Shown: one piece after another, positions 40,139 to 49,721 of the stretch
How the letters are laid out: each line of letters starts with the position of its first letter
Position numbering within the stretch: the first letter of the stretch is position 1
Assembly: GCF_900155425.1 (NCBI RefSeq)
Contig: NZ_LT700191.1
Coordinates: 1,015,198 to 1,079,197 of the forward strand
Length of the DNA stretch: 64,000 nt
Direction of reading: 5' to 3'
DNA from: Parabacteroides massiliensis
Lineage (GTDB): Bacteria; Bacteroidota; Bacteroidia; Bacteroidales; Tannerellaceae
Translations under genes and position numbers: made by a program
The notes under the pieces: model-generated
The model's input: only the letters and a program-made list of their open reading frames with translations
Told to the model about the DNA's origin: nothing
The model's database searches: none

Positions 40139-41188
40139 ATGTCTGAAAAATATAACATAGAAGAATTAATAATCCGTTTCCTGCAACAGGATATAAATGA
40201 AGAAGAACTTCGTTACCTGGAGTCCTGGCTGGAAGAAGATGCGGAACATAAATCTTATTTCTTTGGGCTGAAGGGTATCTCGGATTCCAGTCGACGTTCT
40301 TTTTTCTCGAAGGAAGAGGTGAATGAGGTCAGTTGGCAAAAAATGCTTGCACGTATAAATAAATATCAAAAGAAGGATCCTTCTTTTGATAAATCACGAA
40401 TTCGTGATTTACGGTTTTCATGTGTAAAATATGCAGCTATTATAATTTTTGCAATTGGTGCCGGTTGGGGGATTCATGAGTTCCAGGGAAAGATACAGCA
40501 GGCTGATTTAGCGCCAAAGGACGTAGTGTATAATGAAATACATGTTCAAAAGGGCGGACGCGCCAATACTGTGCTTCTCTCGGATGGAAGTAAGGTTATT
40601 TTGAATGCAGCTACCACATTTCGCTATCCTACCAGTTTTAATGGAAAGAACCGTCAGGTTTATTTGGATGGAGAAGCCTATTTTGAAGTATCCAAGAACT
40701 CGGAAAACCCCTTTGTCGTTAAATTGAAAAAGCAAGAAATAACAGTATTGGGGACAACTTTTAATATTCAAGCTTATGGTCATGAATCTTATAGCGAAGT
40801 TACACTTTTGACAGGTCGGATTTTGTTGGAAGCTTTCAACGAAAGAGGAGAATCTATGAGCCGTATGTATTTAAAACCTAACCAGAAAGCGTTGTCTGAT
40901 AATTCGACAGGATCGGTCTCTTTGCAAGAAGTCAATGCATCGTTGTCAAATGCCTGGATTAACGGAGAATATAAGTTCAAAGATGAACCATTGGCTTCTA
41001 TCGTAAAACGTTTGGAAAATTACTACAACGTAAAGATACATCTGGATGATAAACGTTTGGAGAAAATCAGATATACGGGTACATTCTCATTGGATCAGGA
41101 TATTTTGGATGTGTTCCGGATTATTGATTATGAAAAACAGTTCACTTTCAAACGAGTGAAAAAGGATATATTCATAACAAGTAAATAA
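40139..41188 (+). CDS. FecR-type anti-sigma factor
   Basis: 349 residues. N-terminal cytosolic helices (EELIIRFLQQDINEEELRYL), one membrane span at about 99-113 (YAAIIIFAIGAGWGI), then the periplasmic FecR domain (GGRANTVLLSDGSKVILNA, FEVSKNSENPFVVKL, VLGTTFNIQAYG) and a C-terminal FecR_C/STN-like domain (EPLASIVKRLENYYNVKIHL). It holds the sigma factor inactive until SusC signals. It follows the sigma gene by 56 nt and precedes susC across a hairpin. Confidence 0.94.
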   Translation: MSEKYNIEELIIRFLQQDINEEELRYLESWLEEDAEHKSYFFGLKGISDSSRRSFFSKEEVNEVSWQKMLARINKYQKKDPSFDKSRIRDLRFSCVKYAAIIIFAIGAGWGIHEFQGKIQQADLAPKDVVYNEIHVQKGGRANTVLLSDGSKVILNAATTFRYPTSFNGKNRQVYLDGEAYFEVSKNSENPFVVKLKKQEITVLGTTFNIQAYGHESYSEVTLLTGRILLEAFNERGESMSRMYLKPNQKALSDNSTGSVSLQEVNASLSNAWINGEYKFKDEPLASIVKRLENYYNVKIHLDDKRLEKIRYTGTFSLDQDILDVFRIIDYEKQFTFKRVKKDIFITSK

Positions 41189-41244
41189 TTTGTCAAATCA
41201 TTAAATCTGATAGCCTATGTACAAAGTTTCAGTTGTTTAAAAAA

Positions 41245-41277
41245 GAATCGGAAAATGGTTACGACATTTCCCGATTC
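41245..41277 (+). terminator. Hairpin between fecR-type gene and susC
   Basis: GAATCGGAAAATG / CATTTCCCGATTC, 13-bp arms with one mismatch and a 7-nt loop, followed by AAAAATCATTTTTAATT. It may end the sigma/anti-sigma transcript so that susC has its own sigma-dependent promoter in the next 90 bp. Confidence 0.6.
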
Positions 41278-41370
41278 AAAAATCATTTTTAATTAGTTAA
41301 CCATTCTCTTTCGCTCTTGTCTGGAAAACGCTGCGAACGAGACATTTTAATAATAAAAACATCCAAATGT

Positions 41371-44300
41371 ATGAAAAAAGAACGAGATGGCAGTCGATTA
41401 CTGTCACTAAAAATTACACATATCATGAAAATCACGGCAATATTTATTTTGGCGGGTATTCTTCAAGTGTCTGCAGTAACGTACGCCCAGGAACATCGTA
41501 TTTCTGTTGCAGTAGAAAACGGGACATTTTATGATGTTGTTTCACAAATAGAAAAGCAGTCTGAATTTATGTTCTTCTATAAAAGTGAGGAAATTGACAA
41601 TAACCAGCGAATCAATTTGAAGGTTAAGGATAAGTTAGTTTCAGAGATACTTAGTGAAATTACAAAAAACAATCATCTGACTTACAAGATTACAGGTAAA
41701 CACATTATTATAACAAAGGCTACAGCAAGTTCCCAGACACCTCGCAAAATTACAGGAGTAATTACGGATGAAAACGGAGAACCGGTTATCGGGGCTAATG
41801 TTGTGGAAGAGGGAACTACTAATGGGACCATTACAGATATTGACGGACGTTTTTCTTTGGAGGTTGCGGATAAAGCTGTATTGGTTGTATCTTATATCGG
41901 CTATAATACACAAATCATTTCTGTAACCTCAAAAGACTCATACAATATCAAGCTGGAAGAGGATACAAAAGCATTGGAAGAAGTTGTCGTGATCGGTTAC
42001 GGTTCCGCACGTAAAAAAGATGTGACAGGGGCTTTGACTCGTGTAAATGTTACGGAAAAAGAGACTATTCCTAATGTTAACCCTGTACAGGCATTGAGAG
42101 GAAGTGTAGCAGGTGTTCGTGTCATCGATACGGGTATGGCAGGAGCTGATGGAACGATACAGGTCAGAGGGACTACATCCATTACGGCTAGTAATGATCC
42201 GTTGATAGTACTGGATGGTGTTCCATTTTCAGGAGGGCGTTTGTCTGATATTAATACTAACGATATTGAAACTATTGATGTATTGAAGGATGCCAGTTCT
42301 ACAGCTATTTATGGCTCTCGTGGTGCTAATGGCGTTATTATGATCACGACTAAAAGAGGTAAAACGTCGAAACCTCAGCTGAATTATAATGGTTATGTCG
42401 GTTTTTCTGATTTTGCCAATATGCCGAAGCTTATGAGTGGTGAACAATATCAACAATTGCGTAAAGATGCCGAGGCCTATATGAACCAAGAGTTGCCTTT
42501 TCAGACGATTGAAGAAGAAAATATAGCAGCCGGCCGAACCATTGATCCTTGGAATGTGATTAAGCAGGATGCGCCGATGACTGAGCATGAATTAAGCATT
42601 TCTGGAAAGGGAGAAAAAATGACCTATTATCTTTCTGGTTCTTTTACATCTCAGAAATCACCTTTAGTCGGAGACCAATTTAAAAGATTATCAGTGAGAG
42701 CCAATTTTGACCTTCATGTTACGGATTGGCTTGAAATTGGAACAAATTCCAGTTTTGCGACAAAAGACTATTCAGGAGCTGAGGCCAACTGGGGAGATGC
42801 TGCAAGATTAAGTCCGTATTCGTCTATCCGGTATGATGACGACGGAACATTACGTCGTTTACCCTATGGTGATGGTATGGTTCAGAATCCACTGTGGAAT
42901 GTGGAGATGAAAGACAATAAGGAGATTTCATATGGAGTGTTTAATAATAATTATATGATAATTAAACTTCCATTGAAGGGTTTGAGTTATCAGATGAACT
43001 TATCTAACAATTTACGATTTAAGGATGTAAACAACTATACACCAGCGTATAATCGTGACGGCTCGTCTTGGTTAGGAAGCGGCTCGAAAGAGCATCAGTT
43101 TACCCATGATCTTATTTTTGAAAATATCGTCAAATATAATAATACGTTTGCAGAAAAGCATAATGTGGATGTAACGTTGATGTATGGTTACGAATATAGT
43201 AGTGCAAATAAATCAAAATTAAGCAGTAATAATATATTTAATGATGCTTTAGGATTTAATGGATTAGGCATAGGTGAAAATCATACGGTAAGTACGACAG
43301 CAGGAAAATCTGCCGCTGTATCGAGCATGGCGCGTATCGGTTATCGTTTTGCTGATAAGTATATGGTAAACCTGACTGTTAGACGAGATGGTTATTCCGC
43401 TTTTGGTAGTGATCGTAAATACGGGACATTCCCTTCTATTGGTTTGGGTTGGGCTCTTTCTCAGGAACAGTTCATGAAAAATATTTCCTGGTTGGATTTT
43501 TTGAAATTACGTTTATCATGGGGTAAGAATGGTAATCGTGGAATTAGCAGTTACGAATCATTAAGTACGATGGATTTGGCCCGATATGTATTTGGTGATG
43601 GAGGAAACACTTCAGTCGGACTTTATCCTACTTCTATGGCAAATCCTCTGTTGGGATGGGAAACCTCACAGTCTTATAATTTAGGCTTGGATTTTACTTT
43701 GTTTAATAGTCGTTTGAGCGGTAATATTGATTTATACAGTACAAAAACAACAGATCTTTTGTTGGAGGTTAGTATACCAAGCATGACGGGCTATGATAAG
43801 TATTTGACTAATATTGGAGAAACTCAAAACCGAGGAATTGAACTGACTTTAAATTCCGAGAACATCAGTACGAAAGATTTTTCATGGAGTACCTCATTGA
43901 ATTTTTCAGCTAACGCGAATAAAATCCTTCATCTTTCAGGGGAAGATTTGGATGGTGATGGAAAAGAAGATGACGATATAGGGAAAAGTCGTTTTATCGG
44001 ATATTCTATGGGATCAAACTATAATTATGTTTTTGATGGGATATGGCAGGAAGGGGATGATTTCTCTATTGACAAATCTGCTAAACCGGGCGATATAAAG
44101 TTTAAGGATATTAGTGGCAATGGTTCGATTGGTCCGGAAGATCGTATGGTTTTGCATAATAACCGTCCGAAATTTACAATGAGTATGAATAACATATTCA
44201 GATATAGAGATTTTACGTTATCCTTTTTATTGGATTTGAGATGTGGTGGATATGCTGCAAATAATTGGATAAATCCGGGAACAGAATTTTATAATCGTTG

Positions 44301-44625
44301 TAATCAGTTGGATTTACCCTATTGGACTCCGGAAAATCCTTTAAATGATCGCCCCAGCGTTGGTTACTCCAATCCTCGTGGTTATGGATTTTATGAAAAG
44401 TTGACTTATTTGAGATTGCAGGATGTTTCTTTGGCGTACAGTCTTCCAAAATCACTAATTCAAAAGTTAACATTGAATAATGTGAAAATTTATGTTAGTG
44501 GAAAAAATCTTGCCACTTGGACTGGTTGGCATGGATGGGATCCGGAACATGCTTCCGGAGGGAGAGCTTCCAAGAATGGCCCATTGATAAAATCATGGGT
44601 TTTGGGACTTCAGATCAGTTTATAA
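41371..44625 (+). CDS. SusC-type TonB-dependent transporter with STN signalling domain
   Basis: 1084 residues from ATG 41371. Signal peptide to about residue 40 (AIFILAGILQVSAVTYAQ). The STN domain at about 42-115 (RISVAVENGTFYDVVSQIEK) contacts the FecR-type anti-sigma factor. A carboxypeptidase-regulatory-like domain follows (ITGVITDENGEPVIGANVV), then the plug with the SusC motif LDGVPFSGGRLSDINTNDIE and a C-terminal 22-strand barrel. It imports oligosaccharides captured by the SusD protein encoded 18 nt downstream, using TonB energy. The STN domain makes it both transporter and sensor. The first frame residues before 41371 are less like a signal peptide. Confidence 0.96.
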   Translation: MKKERDGSRLLSLKITHIMKITAIFILAGILQVSAVTYAQEHRISVAVENGTFYDVVSQIEKQSEFMFFYKSEEIDNNQRINLKVKDKLVSEILSEITKNNHLTYKITGKHIIITKATASSQTPRKITGVITDENGEPVIGANVVEEGTTNGTITDIDGRFSLEVADKAVLVVSYIGYNTQIISVTSKDSYNIKLEEDTKALEEVVVIGYGSARKKDVTGALTRVNVTEKETIPNVNPVQALRGSVAGVRVIDTGMAGADGTIQVRGTTSITASNDPLIVLDGVPFSGGRLSDINTNDIETIDVLKDASSTAIYGSRGANGVIMITTKRGKTSKPQLNYNGYVGFSDFANMPKLMSGEQYQQLRKDAEAYMNQELPFQTIEEENIAAGRTIDPWNVIKQDAPMTEHELSISGKGEKMTYYLSGSFTSQKSPLVGDQFKRLSVRANFDLHVTDWLEIGTNSSFATKDYSGAEANWGDAARLSPYSSIRYDDDGTLRRLPYGDGMVQNPLWNVEMKDNKEISYGVFNNNYMIIKLPLKGLSYQMNLSNNLRFKDVNNYTPAYNRDGSSWLGSGSKEHQFTHDLIFENIVKYNNTFAEKHNVDVTLMYGYEYSSANKSKLSSNNIFNDALGFNGLGIGENHTVSTTAGKSAAVSSMARIGYRFADKYMVNLTVRRDGYSAFGSDRKYGTFPSIGLGWALSQEQFMKNISWLDFLKLRLSWGKNGNRGISSYESLSTMDLARYVFGDGGNTSVGLYPTSMANPLLGWETSQSYNLGLDFTLFNSRLSGNIDLYSTKTTDLLLEVSIPSMTGYDKYLTNIGETQNRGIELTLNSENISTKDFSWSTSLNFSANANKILHLSGEDLDGDGKEDDDIGKSRFIGYSMGSNYNYVFDGIWQEGDDFSIDKSAKPGDIKFKDISGNGSIGPEDRMVLHNNRPKFTMSMNNIFRYRDFTLSFLLDLRCGGYAANNWINPGTEFYNRCNQLDLPYWTPENPLNDRPSVGYSNPRGYGFYEKLTYLRLQDVSLAYSLPKSLIQKLTLNNVKIYVSGKNLATWTGWHGWDPEHASGGRASKNGPLIKSWVLGLQISL

Positions 44626-44643
44626 TTTAAAAACGTAGTAAAG

Positions 44644-46329
44644 ATGAAAAAATCAAAATACATAGTTTTGTTCTCTTCGCTTATTTTATTGTTGGGGACA
44701 CAGGTGTCATGTAGCGATAGCTATTTGGAAGAGAAGCCGATGGATAAATTCAGTCCGGAAAACTTATTGACTTCTAAAAAGGGGTTTGAGACAGTAATTT
44801 ATTCCTTGCATAATTTTGCTCGTAGCGGACTTTTTCAGTCGAATAATGAAGATGTCATGAATACCGGAACAGATGTGGCATGCAGCGGTGTTACAGATGG
44901 TCGTTTCTTTAATGATTACAGTCTGATTCTACCGGAGCATGCAACCCCCAAGTTCTATTGGAACTGGGCTTATCAAAAAATGTTGAAAGATGCTAATCTT
45001 GTTATTACCAGGGCGGAGAATCCAAATGTTTCTTGGACAGAAGACGAAAAAAATGCAATTGTAGCAGAGGCTAAGTTTTTTCGGGCTTATACATATAACA
45101 TTTTAGTGAATCTTTTTGGAGGCGTGCCTATTGTCGATAAAGAAGAACTGAGTCCTCGTTTTGATTATACACGTGCTTCACGGAAAGAAGTTCTTGAGTT
45201 TATCCAGAAGGACTTGGAATTTGCAGCCCAATATTTACCGATTGTTACATCTGAGGCTTCACAAGATGGGCGTATTTTTCGAGCTGCGGCCAACCATCTG
45301 TTATCAGAAGTATACATTAGTTTAGGGCAAGAAACAGGAGATCTGTCTTTTTATGATAAATCGATAGCCGCTGCGACTGTTGTTATCAATGGTAGTTGTG
45401 GAGAATACTCACTCGTAAAATCCCGTTTTGGTGATACAAGCCGTCCGGGAGATTATTATTCAGACTTGTTTTGGACTAACCAACAAAATAGAGCTTCTGG
45501 CAACAAAGAGGGGATATGGGTCATACAGTTCGAATATTTGACTCCGGGAGCCGAAGAAGCTAATAATGCACAACTTCGTCTTTGGGGACCTAAAATAGAA
45601 GATGTAACTTATCCTGATGGTAAAAAGATTTTGGTTTGCGATACGATAGGACGTATGCAGGGGATTATTCGTCCTTTAAATCATGCTAATTATGGGATAT
45701 GGGATGATCCGAACGATATGCGTCACTCTCCGTATAACTTTAAAAGAGATTTCTATATGAATAATCCTGATTCAAAATATAATGGAGAAAAATTAGTTCT
45801 GACAAAGAAGAACGATGGCAAAATGTATATTACTTTGTCTGATGGAACGATAACGGATAAATCGGTCGATACATTTAGAGTGTGCTATCCTTACTTCCGT
45901 AAGATAGAAGGGGAAATGCCTTGGGGGGCTATGGCCGGAAGGACACCTAATGATCGGTACATAATGCGTCTTTCTGAAACATATTTGTTGAGGGCGGAAG
46001 CCTATTTCCATAAAGGAGATTTGGCTAATGCGGCAAATGATATTAATGTTGTCAGAGGGAGAGCACAAGCTAAGCCTGTTCAGCCTGGTCAAATTTCGTT
46101 AGATTATATTCTGGATGAACGTATGCGTGAATTAGTTGTTGAAGAGCCACGTAGAAAAACTTTGGTTCGACTGAATAAATTATATGAAAGAACGATGAAA
46201 TATAATTTCAGGGTTAAAGACAATATGGAACCTTATCATGAATTATGGCCAATTCCCCAAACAGCAATTGATGCGAATACGGGTGCAAAATTATTACAAA
46301 ATCCAGGCTATCCCGGCGCAGCCGAGTAA
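44644..46329 (+). CDS. SusD/RagB-type surface glycan-binding lipoprotein
   Basis: 561 residues. Lipobox GTQVSC (Cys23), then CSDSYLEEKPMDKFSPENLL, the conserved start of SusD proteins, TPR-like helices (EDEKNAIVAEAKFFRAYTYN, LVNLFGGVPIV), and the ending ELWPIPQTAIDAN...NPGYPGA. It caps the SusC transporter and binds the polysaccharide. Unlike the two relics at 23061 and 37114, this copy is complete. Confidence 0.95.
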   Translation: MKKSKYIVLFSSLILLLGTQVSCSDSYLEEKPMDKFSPENLLTSKKGFETVIYSLHNFARSGLFQSNNEDVMNTGTDVACSGVTDGRFFNDYSLILPEHATPKFYWNWAYQKMLKDANLVITRAENPNVSWTEDEKNAIVAEAKFFRAYTYNILVNLFGGVPIVDKEELSPRFDYTRASRKEVLEFIQKDLEFAAQYLPIVTSEASQDGRIFRAAANHLLSEVYISLGQETGDLSFYDKSIAAATVVINGSCGEYSLVKSRFGDTSRPGDYYSDLFWTNQQNRASGNKEGIWVIQFEYLTPGAEEANNAQLRLWGPKIEDVTYPDGKKILVCDTIGRMQGIIRPLNHANYGIWDDPNDMRHSPYNFKRDFYMNNPDSKYNGEKLVLTKKNDGKMYITLSDGTITDKSVDTFRVCYPYFRKIEGEMPWGAMAGRTPNDRYIMRLSETYLLRAEAYFHKGDLANAANDINVVRGRAQAKPVQPGQISLDYILDERMRELVVEEPRRKTLVRLNKLYERTMKYNFRVKDNMEPYHELWPIPQTAIDANTGAKLLQNPGYPGAAE

Positions 46330-46398
46330 ATGACACAAATGAGGGAGCGGAAGTTTTTCTGCTTCCTCGTAGTTCGTAACATGATAATAATAATAGGT

Positions 46399-48222
46399 AT
46401 GCAAAAAATATTTCGAGTTGTTTATATAATGCTTATGTGCCAGGCTTTTATTTCTTTTTCGCTTCTTGCACAGAAAAAGGACTTTGTACTGGTTGAAGCA
46501 GAGAGTTTTAATGAAAAAGGTGGATGGGTATTGGACCAGCAGTTCATGGATCAGATGGGATCTCCTTTCCTGTTGGCTCACGGTATAGGAAAACCGGTAC
46601 AAGATGCTTCAACGGAAGTAATGATTCCGAAGAAAGGAACTTGGCATGTATATGCCCGTACTTGGAATTGGTGTTCTCCCTGGAAGACGAAAGAATCTCC
46701 AGGGAGATTTAAAATTGCTGTAAATGGAGCGGTTCTTGATAATGAATTGGGAATGGGAACACAATGGAATTGGGAATATGCCGGAAGTATCGAGATAAAA
46801 GATAAGAGCAATATTGTTACATTAAAAGACTTGACCGGATTTGAGGGACGATGTGATGCGATCCTTTTTACAAAGAACAAAAATTCTATTATTCCTAATC
46901 GGAAAGAGGACTTGTCGGCGTTCAGAAAAGAACTGCTGAATATCCCAACTAAACCAGAAGATGGAGGGCATTATGATCTCGTTGTAGTTGGAGCTGGTAC
47001 AGCGGGGTTGAGTGCTGCTATCAAAGGAGCACGAGAAGGCTTGAAAGTAGCATTGATTAATAATCGTCCTGTTCCGGGAGGGAACAACAGTTCCGAGATA
47101 AGGGTAGTTGCCAGTGGGGAGATGAATGTAAAACCGTATACTACTTTAGGAAATGTTATCAAAGAAATACGGAATGTATATAGTAAGGAAGATCAGGTTA
47201 TTGAAATGATACAAGCGGAGAAAATGCTGTCCTATTTCCCAAATATGCATGTGTTTGCAGCTTCCAAGGTAGGTAAGCAGATAAAGTCTGTGACAGCTAA
47301 ACATATTGAGAATGGAAAAGAGGAAGAGTTCTTTTCCCCATTATTTGTCGATTGCTCCGGTGATGGAAATTTAGGTTATCTGGCGGGGGCTGAATATCGT
47401 GTGGGGCGTGAGATGAGGCAGGAAACAAGAGAAACATTGGCTCCGGATAGGCCGGATAATATCGTGTTGGGTGCGACAATTTCTTGGAAAAGCAAAGTGA
47501 TGCCGGCTGAAGTATCATTTCCGAGATGCGAATGGGCAATACAGTTTAATGATGAATCTTGTGAAAAGGTTATTTCCGGTAGTAATTGGTGGGAAAGCGG
47601 TTTTCGCTATGACCAGGTAAATGATGCAGAATATATCCGAGATTATCTGTTCCGGGCAATCTATGGGAACTGGGCTTTCTTGAAAAACGACAGTAAATTT
47701 AAGAAAGAATATGCAAACCGGGAATTGGACATGATGACTTACATTGCCGGGAAACGGGAATCACGTCGTCTGGTAGGGGATATATTTTTTGTACAGCAAG
47801 ATATAGAGAAAGAGTATGTAAGATATGATGACGCTGTTGTAATAGGAACCTATTCGATAGACCAACATTTCCCGACTCCTAAAAATACATTCTTTTTCCC
47901 AGGAGAGGAATTTATTTCAACAATGAAACATTATTTTAATGATTTGGGAACTCCCCGCCGTTATCTGCGTGACGACCAGGTTCCACCTCCTTATCGTATT
48001 CCTTATCGCTGTTTATATTCGGTAAATGTAGATAATCTATTTATGGCGGGGAGAAATATAAGTGTCTCGCATATAGCATTGTCTTCTACTCGTGTGCAGA
48101 ATACAACCGGTATGATGGGTGAAGTTGTCGCAGTAGCAGCGGCACTTTGTAAAAAATACAATTGTTTGCCACGTGAAGTTTATACTAAACATTTGAATGA
48201 ATTGTTGGACTCATTGAAATAG
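46399..48222 (+). CDS. Exported FAD-dependent oxidoreductase with N-terminal sugar-binding-like domain
   Basis: 607 residues from ATG 46399; a frame up to 46330 exists but its first 23 residues lack signal character. Signal peptide to about 24 (FISFSLLAQ), then about 140 residues of beta-rich domain starting FVLVEAESFNEKGGWVLDQQ, similar to the carbohydrate-binding-like module that often precedes such enzymes. The FAD domain begins YDLVVVGAGTAGLSAAIKGA (about 205) and later has LFVDCSGDGNLGYLAG, and DNLFMAGRNISVSHIAL near the end. Homologues in PULs oxidise or modify sugars in the periplasm; the reaction here is not known. Confidence 0.82.
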   Translation: MQKIFRVVYIMLMCQAFISFSLLAQKKDFVLVEAESFNEKGGWVLDQQFMDQMGSPFLLAHGIGKPVQDASTEVMIPKKGTWHVYARTWNWCSPWKTKESPGRFKIAVNGAVLDNELGMGTQWNWEYAGSIEIKDKSNIVTLKDLTGFEGRCDAILFTKNKNSIIPNRKEDLSAFRKELLNIPTKPEDGGHYDLVVVGAGTAGLSAAIKGAREGLKVALINNRPVPGGNNSSEIRVVASGEMNVKPYTTLGNVIKEIRNVYSKEDQVIEMIQAEKMLSYFPNMHVFAASKVGKQIKSVTAKHIENGKEEEFFSPLFVDCSGDGNLGYLAGAEYRVGREMRQETRETLAPDRPDNIVLGATISWKSKVMPAEVSFPRCEWAIQFNDESCEKVISGSNWWESGFRYDQVNDAEYIRDYLFRAIYGNWAFLKNDSKFKKEYANRELDMMTYIAGKRESRRLVGDIFFVQQDIEKEYVRYDDAVVIGTYSIDQHFPTPKNTFFFPGEEFISTMKHYFNDLGTPRRYLRDDQVPPPYRIPYRCLYSVNVDNLFMAGRNISVSHIALSSTRVQNTTGMMGEVVAVAAALCKKYNCLPREVYTKHLNELLDSLK

Positions 48223-48232
48223 GATTATCATG

Positions 48233-49498
48233 ATGAACAGGCGAACTTTCTTAAAGCAGACAGGTGCTTTTTCAACCGCGCTGCTCCTACCGGCCTGCCT
48301 GAATAAGGTGAAGGAAGAGAAGAAAAATCCATATTTATTGGTGGTTTCTGGCTGGCAGGATGTGAATATTGGAGATATTGCCCATACGCCAGGTTTGTTG
48401 CATATCTTGCAAATGCACTTGCCTGATGCGACAATTACTTTATGGAAACGGAGCAAAAGCGAAAAGGTGGAAGCATTATTGAAGAAGAATTTTCCGAATA
48501 TAGAGATTCTTTATGGCAATCCGGATAAAGATTTTACGGTTACGGACAATAAGATTCTGGAAGCTATCAATCGTGCCGATGTCTTTATTCACGGATCGGG
48601 ACCATCAGTTGTGGCGGCCAACTGTTTGGAGGCTTGGCGTAAAATTACGGATAAACCTTTCGGAACTTATGGTATCACGATTCAGGATATATCTCCTTCA
48701 TTGAAGAACCTGCTGGACGATGCATCGTTTGTTTTTACCCGCGAGACTGCCTCGATAGGGAAACTGAAAGAAGCTGGGGTAACGAAGCCTGAAATCCGCT
48801 TTGTTCCGGATGCTACTTTCGCTCTGAATATTCAGAATGAAAAGAATGCTCATTCGTTCTTAACGTCCAATAATCTGGAAGACCGTAAATTTATTTGTGT
48901 GATTCCCCGGTTACGTAAAACACCGTACTGGTTGATCCGCAGGAAAAGCTATACGGAGGAACAAATTGTAGAAATAACGGCATTGAATGACAAATGGAAA
49001 GAGATCGACCATGCCAAAGCTCGCGAAGCAATCGTTCGTTGGGTAAGAGAAACCGGGAATAAAGTCCTTGTTTGTCCGGAAATGACTTATCAGGTCGATA
49101 TTATGGATGAGCTTTTGATTGATCCGCTACCGGATGATGTTAAAAGGAATGTCGTAAAACGCGGTTATTGGCTACCGGACGAGGCTGCATCTTTGTATAG
49201 CAAAGCTTTCTGTGTCCTTAGTTTTGAATGTCATTCTCCTATTATCTCTTTGCGGAACGGGACACCTGCATTTTACCTCCGCCAGCCAGAAGATACAATA
49301 AAAGGGCAAATGTATTATGATTTAGGTTTCGATAATTGGGTGTTTGAGATTAACGACACGATAGGAAAACAGATTGCCGACCGCTTGATGGAAGTTTATT
49401 CTGACTATAACAGTGCGCAGGCATATCGTAAACGAGGAATGGATAAAGCCTTCGGACTGTTTGATACAGGTGTAAAAATCATTTCTCAATTCTTATAA
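48233..49498 (+). CDS. Exported polysaccharide pyruvyl transferase-like protein
   Basis: 421 residues from the second of two adjacent ATGs. MNRRTFLKQTGAFSTALLLP is a Tat-type signal with a lipobox-like LPAC (Cys about 20). The mature part has the PS_pyruv_trans family pattern: VNIGDIAHTPGLLHIL, VFIHGSGPSVVAANCLEAWR, and FECHSPIISLRNGTPAFYLR. Normal family members add pyruvate to sugars in the cytosol with PEP; an exported version in a PUL would have no PEP supply, so another activity is likely. It follows the FAD enzyme by 10 nt. Confidence 0.75.
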   Translation: MNRRTFLKQTGAFSTALLLPACLNKVKEEKKNPYLLVVSGWQDVNIGDIAHTPGLLHILQMHLPDATITLWKRSKSEKVEALLKKNFPNIEILYGNPDKDFTVTDNKILEAINRADVFIHGSGPSVVAANCLEAWRKITDKPFGTYGITIQDISPSLKNLLDDASFVFTRETASIGKLKEAGVTKPEIRFVPDATFALNIQNEKNAHSFLTSNNLEDRKFICVIPRLRKTPYWLIRRKSYTEEQIVEITALNDKWKEIDHAKAREAIVRWVRETGNKVLVCPEMTYQVDIMDELLIDPLPDDVKRNVVKRGYWLPDEAASLYSKAFCVLSFECHSPIISLRNGTPAFYLRQPEDTIKGQMYYDLGFDNWVFEINDTIGKQIADRLMEVYSDYNSAQAYRKRGMDKAFGLFDTGVKIISQFL

Positions 49499-49540
49499 AC
49501 AGATCCAGGAACATCCTTTTAAGATGGATATTTCCTTCTG

Positions 49541-49602
49541 AAAAGACTTACATATTCAAGGGCAAAAATGTACATCTTTGTTCTCTGATATGTAAGTCTT
49601 TT
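49541..49602 (+). terminator. Terminator at the end of the PUL
   Basis: Perfect 15-bp arms AAAAGACTTACATAT (49541-49555) and ATATGTAAGTCTTTT (49588-49602) with a 32-nt loop, followed by a G and a T-run (GTTTTTC). It lies 43 nt after the last PUL gene. Confidence 0.75.
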
Positions 49603-49721
49603 GTTTTTCTGAATGGAACATATTATTTCTTTTTATTCCCCTCTATAGGAGGTTTTGTTTTTTTTCGTTACATTAGCCCCTGTTTTTAATAACTCAGTTA
49701 ATGATTAAGAATTAATACCTT

